Assembly (NCBI RefSeq): GCF_964020005.1
Contig: NZ_OZ026474.1
Coordinates: 1-64,000 of the forward strand
Length of the DNA stretch: 64,000 bases
Origin: Spiroplasma endosymbiont of Atherix ibis
GTDB taxonomy: Bacteria; Bacillota_I; Bacilli_A; Mycoplasmatales; Mycoplasmataceae
Reading direction: 5' to 3'
The position numbers were made by a program, and so were the translations under genes. Shown piece by piece: positions 13,391-25,635 of this stretch. How positions within the stretch are numbered: position 1 is the first letter of the stretch; the number at the start of each line of letters is the position of its first letter. Under the pieces are notes generated by a model. That model was not told the DNA's origin. It did no database searches and saw only the letters and a list, made by a program, of their open reading frames with translations.

Positions 13391-14527
13391 TTGTTAGATA
13401 AAAATAAAAAATATATTTTAGGATTATCAGGAGGACCAGATAGTGTTTTTCTTTTTTATTATCTTCTTGATAAAGGAATAAAAAATTTTATTGCTTGTCA
13501 TGTTAATTATAACTTTAGAAATGATTCTTATAAAGATTTAAATCTTGTAAAAAAAATATGTAAAAAAAATAATATTAAATTAGTTTTTAAAAATATTAAT
13601 CAAAATTACTCTCAATTAAATCAGAATTTTGAATCATGAGCTAGAATAATAAGATATGATTTTTTTTGTAAAGAATTAGAAAAATATAATGCACAAGCAA
13701 TTTTAATAGCTCATAATTTAAATGATCATATAGAAACATATGTAATGCAAAATCAAAATCATAAAAAAGTTTCTTTTTATGGTATTAAATCTGAATCTTT
13801 TTATAAAAATAAAAAAATTATAAGACCAATTATTTTATATAGAAAGTCTTTTATTTTGGATTATTTAAAAAGACAAAATATTTCTTATATAATTGAAAGT
13901 ACTAATTTTGATACTAAATATGAAAGAAATAAAATTAGAAAAATGTTAAAGGAAAAAGATTTTGATGAGTTTATAAATAAAATTAATTTTAAAAATAAAA
14001 TAATTAATGAATATAACGCTAAAATTGATTTATTATTGAATTCAAGAGAATTAGACTTATTAAACTTAAATAATAATGAAGAATGAAATGAACAATTAAT
14101 TTTTAGATTTTTAGAACACAATGGTTTAAAAGATGAAATTTATTACTCTAAAAAGTCGTTTATTAAAGAAATTGTAAAGCAATTAAAGTCTAATAAAAGC
14201 TTTATAGAGGTTCAAAAAGGAAATTTTATTTTAATGAAAGATTATAATAAATTTAAAATAATAAATAAAGAAGAAATAGAGATTTTTGAGTTTGCTGATT
14301 TAAAAAGCAAAAACTTAAAAAAAATTCTAATTGATAATAATATTAATAAAAATTCAAATATAATTATTACAAATAATTGAAAAAAATATCAATCTCAACT
14401 TTTTGTAAAGAATAAATTACTTTCAAAGATTTATAAAAATAAAAAGGTAAGTTATTTTCAAAGATATAAAAATATTTTAATTTTTAATAAAACAAGTAAA
14501 ATAGTTTTAAATAAAATAGACATATAA
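13391..14527 (+). CDS. tilS: tRNA(Ile)-lysidine synthase
   Basis: Converts C34 of the CAU-anticodon tRNA-Ile to lysidine, an essential modification. It encodes 378 residues with the PP-loop SGGPDS at residues 13-18, followed by ACHVNYNFR and LIAHNLNDHIET. TGA codons at 13637, 14084 and 14378 are Trp. I place the start at TTG 13391 because GGTGAT (13381-13386) lies just upstream; GTG 13382 is the alternative. It precedes ftsH, as in Bacillus. Confidence 0.9.
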
Positions 14528-14566
14528 TGTTAAAATTATTTATGATATTAGAAAAATGGTGAAATA

Positions 14567-16485
<1,919 letters not shown>

Positions 16486-16486
<1 letters not shown>

Positions 16487-16511
16487 AACACTTTATTAAA
16501 AAGTGTTTTTT
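16486..16511 (+). terminator. Intrinsic terminator after ftsH
   Basis: A 9-bp stem AAACACTTT / AAAGTGTTT (16486-16494 with 16500-16508) and a 5-nt loop are followed by a short T run. Confidence 0.8.
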
Positions 16512-16563
16512 CATTGTCAAACAAGTATAATAAAATAGTTAAAATTATAAGGAGAATAAGCAC

Positions 16564-17415
16564 ATGGATATGCAAATTAGAGCTTTAAGCAAAAAAAATA
16601 ATGTAAAAATTTCAATAGTTGATATTACCGAAGGATTTAATGAAATTATTAAATTACAACAAACTAATCATTTAGCATCTGTTGCTCTAGGAAGAACTAT
16701 AATTAATAATTCTTTGTTGAGTTTATCTTTAAAATATGTAAAAAAAATGACAGCAAATATAAATGGAATGGGATTAGGAGGTACAATTATTGCTGAATTT
16801 CAGGATAAAAATTTTAGAGGTTATATTCAAAATCCAAATTTTAAAATAGATAAAATTGAAAAAGAAAATGGTACTCCTTTATCACAAGTTGTAGGAAAAC
16901 AAGGTTTCTTACAAGTATCAAGAGATAATAATGAAAAGCAACCATATATTTCAAGAGTAGAATTAGTTTCTGGAGAAATTAATTTGGATTTTATGTATTA
17001 TTTACAAAAAAGTGATCAAATACATTCATTAATAAGTTCAACAGTAAAAATTGATGATAATGGAATGGTAGAAAAAGCTTGTGGAATAATAATTCAAATG
17101 TTACCAGATTTTGTTGAAGAAAATATTGATTTTATAGAAGAAAAAGTAGGTTCTCTTGATCATTTGGTAAAAACTTTAATTAGAACAACAAACTATGAAG
17201 CTTTAATAAAAGATATTTGTGAAGATGCAGAAGTTTTGAATATAGGAGAATTAAAATTTAAGTGTACTTGTAATATAAAAAAAGTAATGGATTCTATAAA
17301 AATGCTAGGCGAAGAGGAAATTAAAAAAATTATTGAAGAAGGTGAAATGGTTGAAGTAGTTTGTGATTTTTGCAAAAAGAAATATAATGTAAAATCAGAA
17401 GAAATTGCTAAATAA
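16564..17415 (+). CDS. hslO: Redox-regulated chaperone Hsp33
   Basis: Holdase chaperone activated by oxidation of a zinc-bound Cys cluster. It encodes 283 residues, close to the family norm. The C-terminal cluster is complete: KCTC (about residues 234-236) and CDFC (about 267-270). The N-terminal part shows LGRTIINNSLLSLSLK and GLGGTIIAEF. The start is ATG 16564 after AAGGAGAA; ATG 16570 is possible. It lies between two terminator-bounded units. Confidence 0.92.
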   Translation: MDMQIRALSKKNNVKISIVDITEGFNEIIKLQQTNHLASVALGRTIINNSLLSLSLKYVKKMTANINGMGLGGTIIAEFQDKNFRGYIQNPNFKIDKIEKENGTPLSQVVGKQGFLQVSRDNNEKQPYISRVELVSGEINLDFMYYLQKSDQIHSLISSTVKIDDNGMVEKACGIIIQMLPDFVEENIDFIEEKVGSLDHLVKTLIRTTNYEALIKDICEDAEVLNIGELKFKCTCNIKKVMDSIKMLGEEEIKKIIEEGEMVEVVCDFCKKKYNVKSEEIAK

Positions 17416-17468
17416 TTTATGATAAAATTATTTTGGTATATTTAAGCTCTAAAATTAGGGAGATTAAT

Positions 17469-18434
17469 ATGAAAGATAAAAATTTAAAGCAACCTTCATC
17501 AAAAAAAGAAAAGGTTGTTAAAAAGGGTAAAGATATTGCAAGTTTAGAAAAACCTCGTTTAAGAGAATTTGAACATTTTCAGTTACCAATTGTAACTGAA
17601 GAAGGTGTTAAAGGATTAAAACAAAAAAATAAAATCCAAAAACAAAATACTGCAAAGTATTCAAAACAAATTTTAGAGGGTAAAATAGTTTCTACAACAG
17701 GTAATAAACCTGATATAGAAAAAAATGTTATTGAGTTATACAACGTAAAAAGATCATATATAACTGGAGATATGTTAACTCCTGTATTACGTGGTGTGGA
17801 CTTAAAACTTGAAAAGGGTAAATTTATTGTAATTTTAGGACCATCTGGTTCAGGAAAAACAACTTTATTAAATACAATTTCAGGATTAGATAAAACTTCT
17901 GAGGGTGATGTTTTTGTTTTAGGAAATAACTTGTCTTTATTAAAAGACTCACATTTAACAAAATTCCGTAGAGAAAATGTTGGATTTATTTTTCAACAAT
18001 ATAATCTACTTTCAAACTTAAATGCAAAAGAAAATGCAGAAGTTGGAGAAAATCTAAGTAAATCAAAAGATAACAAAATGTCAATTGATGAGATCTTTAA
18101 AACAATTGGTATGGAAGAACAAATGAATAAATATCCACACCAAATGTCAGGAGGGCAACAACAAAGGGTTTCAATTGCTAGAGCACTAGCTAAAAACCCA
18201 GAAATTTTATTTGGTGATGAGCCAACAGGAGCGCTTGATGAAGAAATGGGTAGAAAAGTATTAGAAATTTTAGTTGATGTTAAAGAAAAATATAATACAA
18301 CTGTAATTATTGTTACTCATAACCCAAATATTAGTGAAATTGGAGATACTGTAATCCATGTTAGAAATGGTTTAATTGATGAAATTAAACATAATGCTAA
18401 TCCAAAAAGACCTTCAGAAATTGACTGATCTTAA
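17469..18434 (+). CDS. ABC transporter ATP-binding protein (MacB/LolD class) with N-terminal extension
   Basis: ATPase subunit of the lipoprotein/peptide exporter class. It encodes 321 residues. The first ~95 are Lys-rich and not part of the ABC domain. Then come VIELYNVKRSYITGD, the Walker A GPSGSGKTT (about residue 124), the Q-loop FIFQQYNLLSNL, the signature MSGGQQQR (about 226) and Walker B ILFGDEPTGALDE. ATG 17469 follows AGGGAGA; an earlier in-frame GTG at 17433 lacks such a site. No permease gene is adjacent. The last codons DWS include a TGA. Confidence 0.88.
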
Positions 18435-18441
18435 AATTTTT

Positions 18442-18477
18442 AACTACAAAGCACTGCAAAAGCTTTGTAGTTTTTTT
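18442..18477 (+). terminator. Intrinsic terminator after the ABC ATPase gene
   Basis: An 11-bp perfect stem AACTACAAAGC / GCTTTGTAGTT (18442-18452 with 18462-18472) is followed by a T run. Confidence 0.88.
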
Positions 18478-18532
18478 ATCTTAAAAGGTTTTAAAAAAGT
18501 ATATAATTATATTTGTTAAAGGTGGGAGAATT

Positions 18533-18841
18533 ATGTCAATTTTTACTTTTAAAGGTGTAAATCAAAATGAAGTTAATAAACATTTTGAAAAAATAGAAGA
18601 ATTAAAATCAATTATTGATACTGATGTTAAAAAAAATGTATTTTGATATGATACAAGTATATTAATTGCAAATGATTATGATAAAAATGCAATTCAAATA
18701 AACATAGATTGAGTAGCAAGACCATCAAAGCAAAAAAAAGTTGCTAAATATATTTTTTTTGCAAATATATTAAAAAATATCTGTGTAAAATTTCATGAAA
18801 TTAACAATTTTTTATATTTAAATGGAGAATATGTAGTTTAA
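18533..18841 (+). CDS. Small protein of unknown function upstream of dusB
   Basis: I do not recognise this family. The frame encodes 102 residues starting MSIFTFKGVNQNEVNKHFEK, with two TGA Trp codons. It starts at ATG 18533 after a strong GGTGGGAG, has a -10-like TATAAT at 18502-18507, and its stop overlaps the dusB start by one base, so it is very probably a real gene translated with dusB. No signal peptide, membrane segment or known motif is visible. The protein is basic and lacks low-complexity sequence. Confidence 0.7.
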
Positions 18842-19827
18842 TGAAAATTAAAAATATTGATATTAAAGGTCAAGTCTTTTTAGGTCCTATGGCAGGAACT
18901 ACTAATGCGGCTTTTAGAATTATTTGTAAAGAAAAGGGAGCATCTTTAGTTTATGCTGAAATGGTTAGCACAGAGGGTTTAGTTCATAATAATCAAAAAA
19001 CCAAAACTATGATAGAAGTATCTGAATTAGAACATCCTATTACTTTACAAATTTTTGGTTTTGATGTTAATTCATTTGTTGAAGGTGCAAAAATAGTTGA
19101 AGAATTTTCAGAATGTGATGTTATAGACATAAATATGGGTTGTCCAGCACCAAAAGTTGCTCTTAGAAGTAAAGCTGGAGCAAATTTATTAAAATACTCA
19201 GAGAGAGTTGGAGAAGTAATAAAAGCTGTTGTAAGCAATATAACAAAACCAGTTACTGTTAAAATGAGAATTGGTTGAGATCAGGAAAATAAAAATGTTG
19301 TTGAGCTTGCAAAAATAGCAGAAGCAAATGGAGCAAGTGCAATTGCAGTTCATGGTAGAACTAGAAATCAATTTTATAATGGTAAAGCAGATTGAAGTTG
19401 AATTAAAAAAGTAAAACAAGCAGTTAAAATTCCTGTTATTGGTAATGGCGATGTAATCGATGGTCCATCAGCAAAAGCAATGATAGAAGAAACAGGTTGT
19501 GATGGAATAATGATAGCAAGAGCTGCACAAGGTAATCCATGAGTTTTTAGAGAAATTCAACATTATTTGGATACTGGAAAAATTTTAGAAAAACCAACTT
19601 ATAAATAATGAAAAGAAACAGTTTTAAGACATGCAAATCTTTTAATAGAAATGCGTGGTGAGGAGTTTGCAGTTAGGGAAATGAGAAAGCAACTTATTTG
19701 GTATTTAGGAACATTAGGTAGTGATTTTGTAATAAAAGAAATTAAACAAAAAGCAACTATTATAGAATCTTTAGAAGATATTAATAATATATTTGCAATT
19801 TATGAAAATAAAAATTTAGGAGAATAA
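18841..19827 (+). pseudogene. dusB: tRNA-dihydrouridine synthase DusB, interrupted by an in-frame TAA
   Basis: FMN enzyme that reduces uridines in tRNA D-loops. The N-terminal TIM-barrel is intact: GPMAGTTNAAFR, the catalytic Cys in NMGCPAPKV (about Cys101), KMRIGW and AVHGRTRNQFYNG. At 19606-19608 a TAA follows PTYK, then the same frame continues WKETVLRHANLLIEMRGEEFAVREMRKQLIWYL to TAA 19825-19827, which is the normal C-terminal helical domain. Read through, the protein has 328 codons; as written it stops after 255 residues and lacks the tRNA-binding helical domain. TAA serves as a stop throughout this window, so a nonsense mutation is the simplest reading. Confidence 0.85.
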
Positions 19828-19831
19828 AAAA

Positions 19832-21339
<1,508 letters not shown>

Positions 21340-21340
<1 letters not shown>

Positions 21341-22347
21341 TGAAATATGGTATAGATTTAGGTTATGTTTCTAAATTAAATTTTCAAGAGACTATTGAGG
21401 TAATAGAATATATTAAAGAAAATATATTTTCATCACTTAAAAAGAAATTTAATTTAATAAATATATCTAGTGGTTTAATAACAAATAAATATATTTGATT
21501 GAACGATGATTTTCAACAAACAAAAAGATCAATTGATTTTGATATTCTAAGTGAAAACGATTATGGTGAAATAATTCAAGCAAATAATAAGTGAAGAAGA
21601 TATTTTCTAAAAAATTTTGAAAAGGACAATGAAAATATAAAAGGAATAATTACAACATTTATATCAGTTAGTAGAGATAGTATTTTAGATAATGTTAATT
21701 CTTTAATAATTGAAGAAATAGGATTAGAAATTCTTTGTAATGAAGTTGATATGGAAGATTTAAATAAAAGTTTAATTGATATTTACAAGATAATTTGTAC
21801 AGTAGATTCTAATATAAGTAAACAATTTGAGTCTTTAAATGAATTTCATTTTTCTAGAACTCTTACATTTATTACTTATAAAAAATTAAAAGAACTTTAT
21901 CCTTTTTTAACTTTTTCAGAGAGATTAAATAAATTTGCTAAAGATAATGGAAGTTTTGTAATTCAAGATTATGCTGAAAAAATATTTAATCAAAAAAATG
22001 TTATTCAATTTTCAGAAGATGTTTTTAACCTAAAAACTTATTCAAAATTATATGTATATAATGGTGAATGTGAAAAGGCAATTTCTATAGCTTATGCAGG
22101 ATTTCAAGTTGATAGAAAAACTCTTAAAAATCAAAATCTTATTCTTAAAGAAAATAGCAAAATTAATAATGAATATAATCATTTAATAAAATCAAATAAG
22201 TTACCTCTAACATTATCTATAGGCATTTTTACAAATAGAGTTGTTATGACAATCCTTGAGAAACAACATATTGGTGAAGTTCACTCATCTATATGAAGTA
22301 ATGATTTTATTGAGTATTGTAAAATAAATAATATTAAAATATTTTAA
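21340..22347 (+). CDS. Aspartate-ammonia ligase (AsnA)-like protein, divergent
   Basis: It encodes 335 residues, matching AsnA (about 330). Collinear similarity to AsnA is visible from memory: IIQANNKWRRYFLKNF against the VVHSLAKWKRQTL region, RTLTFITYKKLKELYP, and the C-terminal GFQVDRKTLK...HIGEVHSSIW against GIRVDADTLK...HIGQVQAGVW. AsnA, a relative of class II synthetases, makes asparagine from aspartate and ammonia. The motif-3-like GGGIGQSRL is replaced by SIGIFTNRV, so activity is uncertain. It is translationally coupled to lysS (TAATG overlap). The fold is fairly sure; the reaction is inferred. Confidence 0.68.
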
Positions 22348-22371
22348 TCACAGTTAATTGTGATTTTTTAT
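22346..22371 (+). terminator. Intrinsic terminator after the AsnA-like gene
   Basis: The stem AATCACA / TGTGATT (22346-22352 with 22359-22365) overlaps the stop codon and is followed by T residues. Confidence 0.65.
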
Positions 22372-22393
22372 TTATAATTAAATTGGTGATAAA

Positions 22394-22993
22394 ATGGTAT
22401 CCTTAATAATTGTAGCTAATGGAAAAAGTCAAAGATTTGGTAAAAATAAAATGTTAGCAAAAATAGATAATGATTTTTTAATAAATAAAACAATTAAATG
22501 TTTTAAAGAAATAAAAGATATAAGTGAAATTATTTTAGTATCTAACGAAGAAATTTTTAATATAGTAAAAAATAAAAAAATAATTTTTGTAAACGGGGGT
22601 TTAACAAGAACTGAATCAGTTAAAAAAGGATTAGATAGAGTTAGTAAGAATTTTGTTTTAATTCATGATGGTGCAAGACCGTATGTTTCAAAAAAAATTA
22701 TTGAATCTATAATAATTAATTTAAAAGAAAATGATTGTGTAGTTCCTGTTTTGAAAGTGATAAATTGTTTGAAAAAAATTACTAATAATAAAATTGAAAC
22801 AGTTAATCGTGATGCATATGTACAATCACAAACACCTCAAGGATTTAAAACTAAAATTATTAAAAAAGCATTAGAGAATAATTCATCAAATTTTTACGAT
22901 GATTGTCAAATTTTAGAGAATATGAAATATAAAATTAAATTTATTGATGGTGAAGATGAAAATAAAAAAATTACTTTTATAAATGATTTATAG
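22394..22993 (+). CDS. ispD: 2-C-methyl-D-erythritol 4-phosphate cytidylyltransferase
   Basis: CTP-dependent step of the MEP isoprenoid pathway. It encodes 199 residues with the nucleotidyltransferase N-terminus VANGKSQRFGKNKM, GGLTRTESVKKGL, HDGARPYV and QTPQGFKTK. It is slightly shorter than typical enzymes (about 230). The start ATG 22394 follows GGTGAT. The last 14 bases of the gene are duplicated on the far side of the adjacent IS element. A TarI/IspD-like cytidylyltransferase for another alcohol phosphate is the main alternative. Confidence 0.83.
   Translation: MVSLIIVANGKSQRFGKNKMLAKIDNDFLINKTIKCFKEIKDISEIILVSNEEIFNIVKNKKIIFVNGGLTRTESVKKGLDRVSKNFVLIHDGARPYVSKKIIESIIINLKENDCVVPVLKVINCLKKITNNKIETVNRDAYVQSQTPQGFKTKIIKKALENNSSNFYDDCQILENMKYKIKFIDGEDENKKITFINDL
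22980..22993 (+). repeat. 14-bp direct repeat, left flank of the IS element
   Basis: TAAATGATTTATAG abuts the left inverted repeat and contains the stop codon of ispD. An identical copy abuts the right end at 24244-24257, so it looks like a target-site duplication. Confidence 0.85.
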
Positions 22994-23018
22994 TGTAGTG
23001 TAACCTTTTTTCGGACAC
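22994..23018 (+). repeat. IS left terminal inverted repeat
   Basis: It begins TGTAGTGTAACC and ends TTTTTTCGGACAC. It matches the complement of the right end at 22 of 25 positions. Confidence 0.88.
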
Positions 23019-23077
23019 AAAATTAAAATATTTTATATATAGTTATAAAATATTTGTGAATGAAGAGAGGTTTTATT

Positions 23078-23374
23078 TTGAATAAGTATACAGTTAATCA
23101 AAAAATAAATATAATTATTAATTTTTATAAATCAAATCAATCTATAACTCAATATGCTAAGCAAGTAGCTATTGATGTTCAAAGAATTAAAAATTGAATA
23201 AAAGTCTATGACCAAAAAGGTAGAAGTGGATTTAATAATTCAAAATTTAATCAAATTGACAAAATTAAAGATTTAGAAAAAGAAAATAAAAAATTGCGAA
23301 GAGAAACTGAAGATCTTAAATTGAGAGATGAGATGTTTGCTGAATTAAGAAGAATGATTGATAGAAAAAAGTAA
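23078..23374 (+). CDS. IS3-family transposase OrfA (helix-turn-helix)
   Basis: DNA-binding subunit of the transposase. It encodes 98 residues from TTG 23078 (after AGAGAGG), beginning MNKYTVNQKINIIINFY, with a helix-turn-helix region (about 5-45) and a C-terminal leucine-zipper-like coiled coil (IKDLEKENKKLRRETEDLKLRDEMFAEL). One TGA is Trp. The frame ends AGA-AAA-AAG-TAA: A-AAA-AAG is the classical -1 slippery heptamer used by IS3 elements to make the OrfAB fusion. Confidence 0.88.
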
Positions 23375-24211
23375 ACAAGGGGCAATTAAATACACTCAAA
23401 TCAAAAGTTGTTTATAAATTTTGAATAGCAAAAAAAGATGTTCAAATTAGAAAGTTATGCAAACTTATTCTATTGGCAAAAAGCACATATTATGATTGAC
23501 TTGCTAAAGGTAAACCCAATTTTAAAGGTTATGATTGGGAACTTGTTGAGGAAATCAATAATGCTTACAAAAACGAAGTTCAAATATATGGCTCAAGACG
23601 AGTAAAAAAATATTTAAATTCTGAGTATAGTCATAAAAAAATTTTTAAGAGTTATGAAATTTTTAAATATTAAGCCAAATAATTATAGATATATAAAATC
23701 TAAAAAAGTAAAGAATGAAAAGATTGGAAAGTATGAAAGATTATTCAAATCTAAAAGTGATTTAAATAAATATGGTGATGTTTTCTCAGTTGATATTACT
23801 GAAAAAGAAATTGCAGGAAATAGATTATATACCTGTGCTTTTTATCATGTAAATAGCAAGAAAGTTTTTGGTTTAATTACAAAAACACACAAAGGAAAAG
23901 ATCTAGTTTTAGAGTCATTTGAAAAAATGACAAATCAATTTGGTTCTTTTAAAGCAAACTCTATTATACATTCTGATAATGGTTCAGAATTTAAATCATA
24001 TAATTATAGACTAGCTACAATGTGATTTAATTTCAAACTTAGTATGTCTAGGGTTTCTAGATCAACTGACAATGGATATATTGAGGGTTTTTGAAGCATA
24101 ATGAAGAGAGAAGCTATAAAAGAAAATTATAAATACATAGATATAAATGAATATGTTTTAAATCTAAAAATGTATGAATCTTTTTATAATGAATCTAGAA
24201 TTAAGTTATAA
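23371..24211 (+). pseudogene. IS3-family transposase OrfB (DDE), frameshifted
   Basis: Catalytic transposase domain (RNase H fold). Entered by -1 frameshift at 23366-23372, it reads through WIAKKDVQIRKLCKLILLAKSTYYDW and YGSRRVKKYLNSEYSHKK, then breaks near 23641-23652. Removing one T from the T5 run there restores HKKILRVMKFLNIKPNN and the rest of the frame. The DDE residues are in FSVDITE, IHSDNGSEF and GYIEGFWSIMKRE. The C-terminus stops at YNESRIKL, lacking the usual tail after YNxxR. Two lesions suggest an inactive copy. Confidence 0.85.
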
Positions 24212-24218
24212 AATTAAG

Positions 24219-24243
24219 GTGTCCGAAAAAATGTTACAGAACA
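24219..24243 (-). repeat. IS right terminal inverted repeat
   Basis: Read on the minus strand it begins TGTTCTGTAACA and ends TTTTTTCGGACAC, matching the left repeat with three mismatches. Confidence 0.88.
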
Positions 24244-24257
24244 TAAATGATTTATAG
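24244..24257 (+). repeat. 14-bp direct repeat, right flank of the IS element
   Basis: TAAATGATTTATAG, identical to 22980-22993, directly abuts the right end of the insertion sequence. Confidence 0.85.
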
Positions 24258-24268
24258 TTAAAATAAGA

Positions 24269-24298
24269 TTGCAAATACTATAACTTTTACTATATAAT
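24269..24298 (+). promoter_or_regulatory. Promoter of rpsF-ssb-rpsR
   Basis: TTGCAA (24269-24274) and TATAAT (24293-24298) are 18 bp apart. It lies just downstream of the IS flank, so the insertion left it intact. The transcript would start near 24305. Confidence 0.6.
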
Positions 24299-24304
24299 AA
24301 ATAA

Positions 24305-24366
24305 GCGAGTTAATTTTTTAATTAACTCCTTGCCTTTAATTAGGCCAAAAGACCATAAGGAGATAG
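24305..24366 (+). promoter_or_regulatory. Structured 5' leader of rpsF, candidate S6:S18 leader
   Basis: A perfect 9-bp hairpin GAGTTAATT / AATTAACTC (24307-24315 with 24320-24328) is followed by a small stem GCCT / AGGC (24332-24335 with 24342-24345), then the ribosome binding site AAGGAGAT. The S6:S18 complex autoregulates rpsF operons through leader RNA in many bacteria. I cannot confirm the consensus fold here, so the assignment is by position and structure. Confidence 0.45.
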
Positions 24367-24370
24367 AAAT

Positions 24371-24850
24371 ATGATTAGAAAATACGAAATAATGTACATT
24401 ATTGATCAAGATACAATAGATGTAAAAGCTGTTCAAAAAAAATTACATGATGTTCTTATTGCTAATGGGGGGGAAATACTAGAGTCAGAAGATTGAGGAC
24501 TAAAAGATTTCGCTTATTTAATTAAGAAAAAAAGAAAAGGCTATTATTCAGTAGTAATTGTTGAAACAGATTCAGCAAATATTAATGAATTTGAACGTAT
24601 ATCAAGAATAGATAAAAATGTAGTTAGATATCAAGTAATTAATACAGAAAATGAAAAAAAATATATTCAATCAACAAAGTTATCTAAAACAGATATGTCA
24701 AAATTTAAAGAAGAGAAAAAACCTTCAAGAGGATTTGATAAAAGAATGCCAAGAAGAGAAGAAAATAATAAATCAGAAGAGACAAATGATGTAAAAAATA
24801 ATAATGAAGCAAAACCAACTATTAAAAAAGTTGAAGAAAAAGAAGCTTAA
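24371..24850 (+). CDS. rpsF: 30S ribosomal protein S6
   Basis: Small-subunit protein that pairs with S18. It encodes 159 residues: the S6 domain (about 1-95, MIRKYEIMYIIDQDT, DLKDFAYLIKKKRKGYY with ESEDWG before it) and a Lys/Glu/Asn-rich tail of about 60 residues, a common mollicute extension. One TGA is Trp. The start ATG 24371 follows AAGGAGAT. It heads the rpsF-ssb-rpsR operon. Confidence 0.95.
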
Positions 24851-24871
24851 TAGCTTTAAGGGAGAAGTCAA

Positions 24872-25336
24872 ATGAACTCAGTAAATCTAATTGGAAGAAT
24901 AACAAAAGATCCAGAATTAAGAAGCTCATCAAATAGTAAATCATTTGTTGCATTTACATTAGCTGTTAATGAATTTGCTGGAGGGAATCAATTTACACAA
25001 TTTATTCCTTGTTTTGCTTGAGAAAAAACTGCAGAAAATCTTGCAAAATTTGTTAAAAAAGGAGCTCAAATATCTGTAGAGGGATCTATTAATGTTAGAC
25101 AAGAAAATAATAATGGACAATTTTCACAAATTATTACAGTTAGAGCTAACAGAATTGAATTTTTGAGTGTTACTGGAAATAATCAAGCAATGACAAATAA
25201 TTTATTTGATTCAAATCAACCAAATCAACCAAATCAACCAAAACAATCTACTCAAGGACCATCAAATAATTTTGATTTTGATTTAATAGATGATGTAAAA
25301 CCAAATGATGATGATTCAATTTTATGAGAAGACTAA
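24872..25336 (+). CDS. ssb: Single-stranded DNA-binding protein
   Basis: Protects single-stranded DNA and recruits replication and repair proteins. It encodes 154 residues: an OB-fold (about 1-105, MNSVNLIGRITKDPELRSS, FIPCFAWEKTAENL), a linker with NQPNQPNQPKQ repeats, and an acidic tip DDDDSILWED in the place of the usual DDDIPF. The start ATG 24872 follows AAGGGAGAA. Its place between rpsF and rpsR is the standard order. Confidence 0.95.
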
Positions 25337-25353
25337 TATAGGAGGAAAAAATA

Positions 25354-25575
25354 ATGAAAAAATTTGTAAGAAGAAAAAAAGTGAATTTTTTTGCTAAAAA
25401 CAAAATTGATTATATTGATTATAAAGATATAGATTTATTAAAAAAATTTATTTCAGCTAATGAACAAATCTTGCCAAAAAGAATTACAGGTACATCACCA
25501 AAACATCAAAGAATTTTGGCTGTAGCAATTAAAAGAGCAAGAAGCATGGGATTATTACCATTTGTAATTCAATAA
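25354..25575 (+). CDS. rpsR: 30S ribosomal protein S18
   Basis: Small-subunit protein and partner of S6. It encodes 73 residues ending [31 protein letters not shown], the conserved S18 core. The start ATG 25354 follows TAGGAGGAA. A terminator follows. Confidence 0.96.
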   Translation: MKKFVRRKKVNFFAKNKIDYIDYKDIDLLKKFISANEQILPKRITGTSPKHQRILAVAIKRARSMGLLPFVIQ

Positions 25576-25585
25576 TAAATTATTC

Positions 25586-25610
25586 AAACACCAACAAGGT
25601 GTTTTTTATT
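25586..25610 (+). terminator. Intrinsic terminator after rpsR
   Basis: The stem AAACACC / GGTGTTT (25586-25592 with 25598-25604) with a 5-nt loop is followed by T residues. Confidence 0.75.
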
Positions 25611-25619
25611 TGTTATAAT
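25611..25619 (+). promoter_or_regulatory. Extended -10 promoter of rplI-dnaB
   Basis: TGTTATAAT directly follows the rpsR terminator. Transcription would start near 25626, leaving a leader of only about 10 nt before the rplI start codon. Confidence 0.55.
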
Positions 25620-25635
25620 TAAAAAGGTGAAAAAA

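Larger units (their letters stand above)
22994..24243 (+). mobile_element. IS3-family (IS150-type) insertion sequence, 1250 bp, defective
   Basis: The element begins TGTAGTGTAACC and ends in the inverted complement, with terminal repeats of 25 bp (22 matches). It carries orfA, a slippery A-AAA-AAG heptamer and an orfB with a DDE transposase core, the IS3-family layout. orfB has an extra frameshift and a short C-terminus, so this copy is probably inactive. It inserted exactly after the ispD stop codon and is flanked by a 14-bp direct repeat, longer than the 3-5 bp usual for this family. Confidence 0.9.

Noticed and set aside
19606-19608. TAA as a reassigned sense codon, given TAA inside dusB and ung
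   Set aside because: TAA ends nearly every intact gene in the window at the expected length, so reassignment is not tenable; local mutations or errors explain the two cases.
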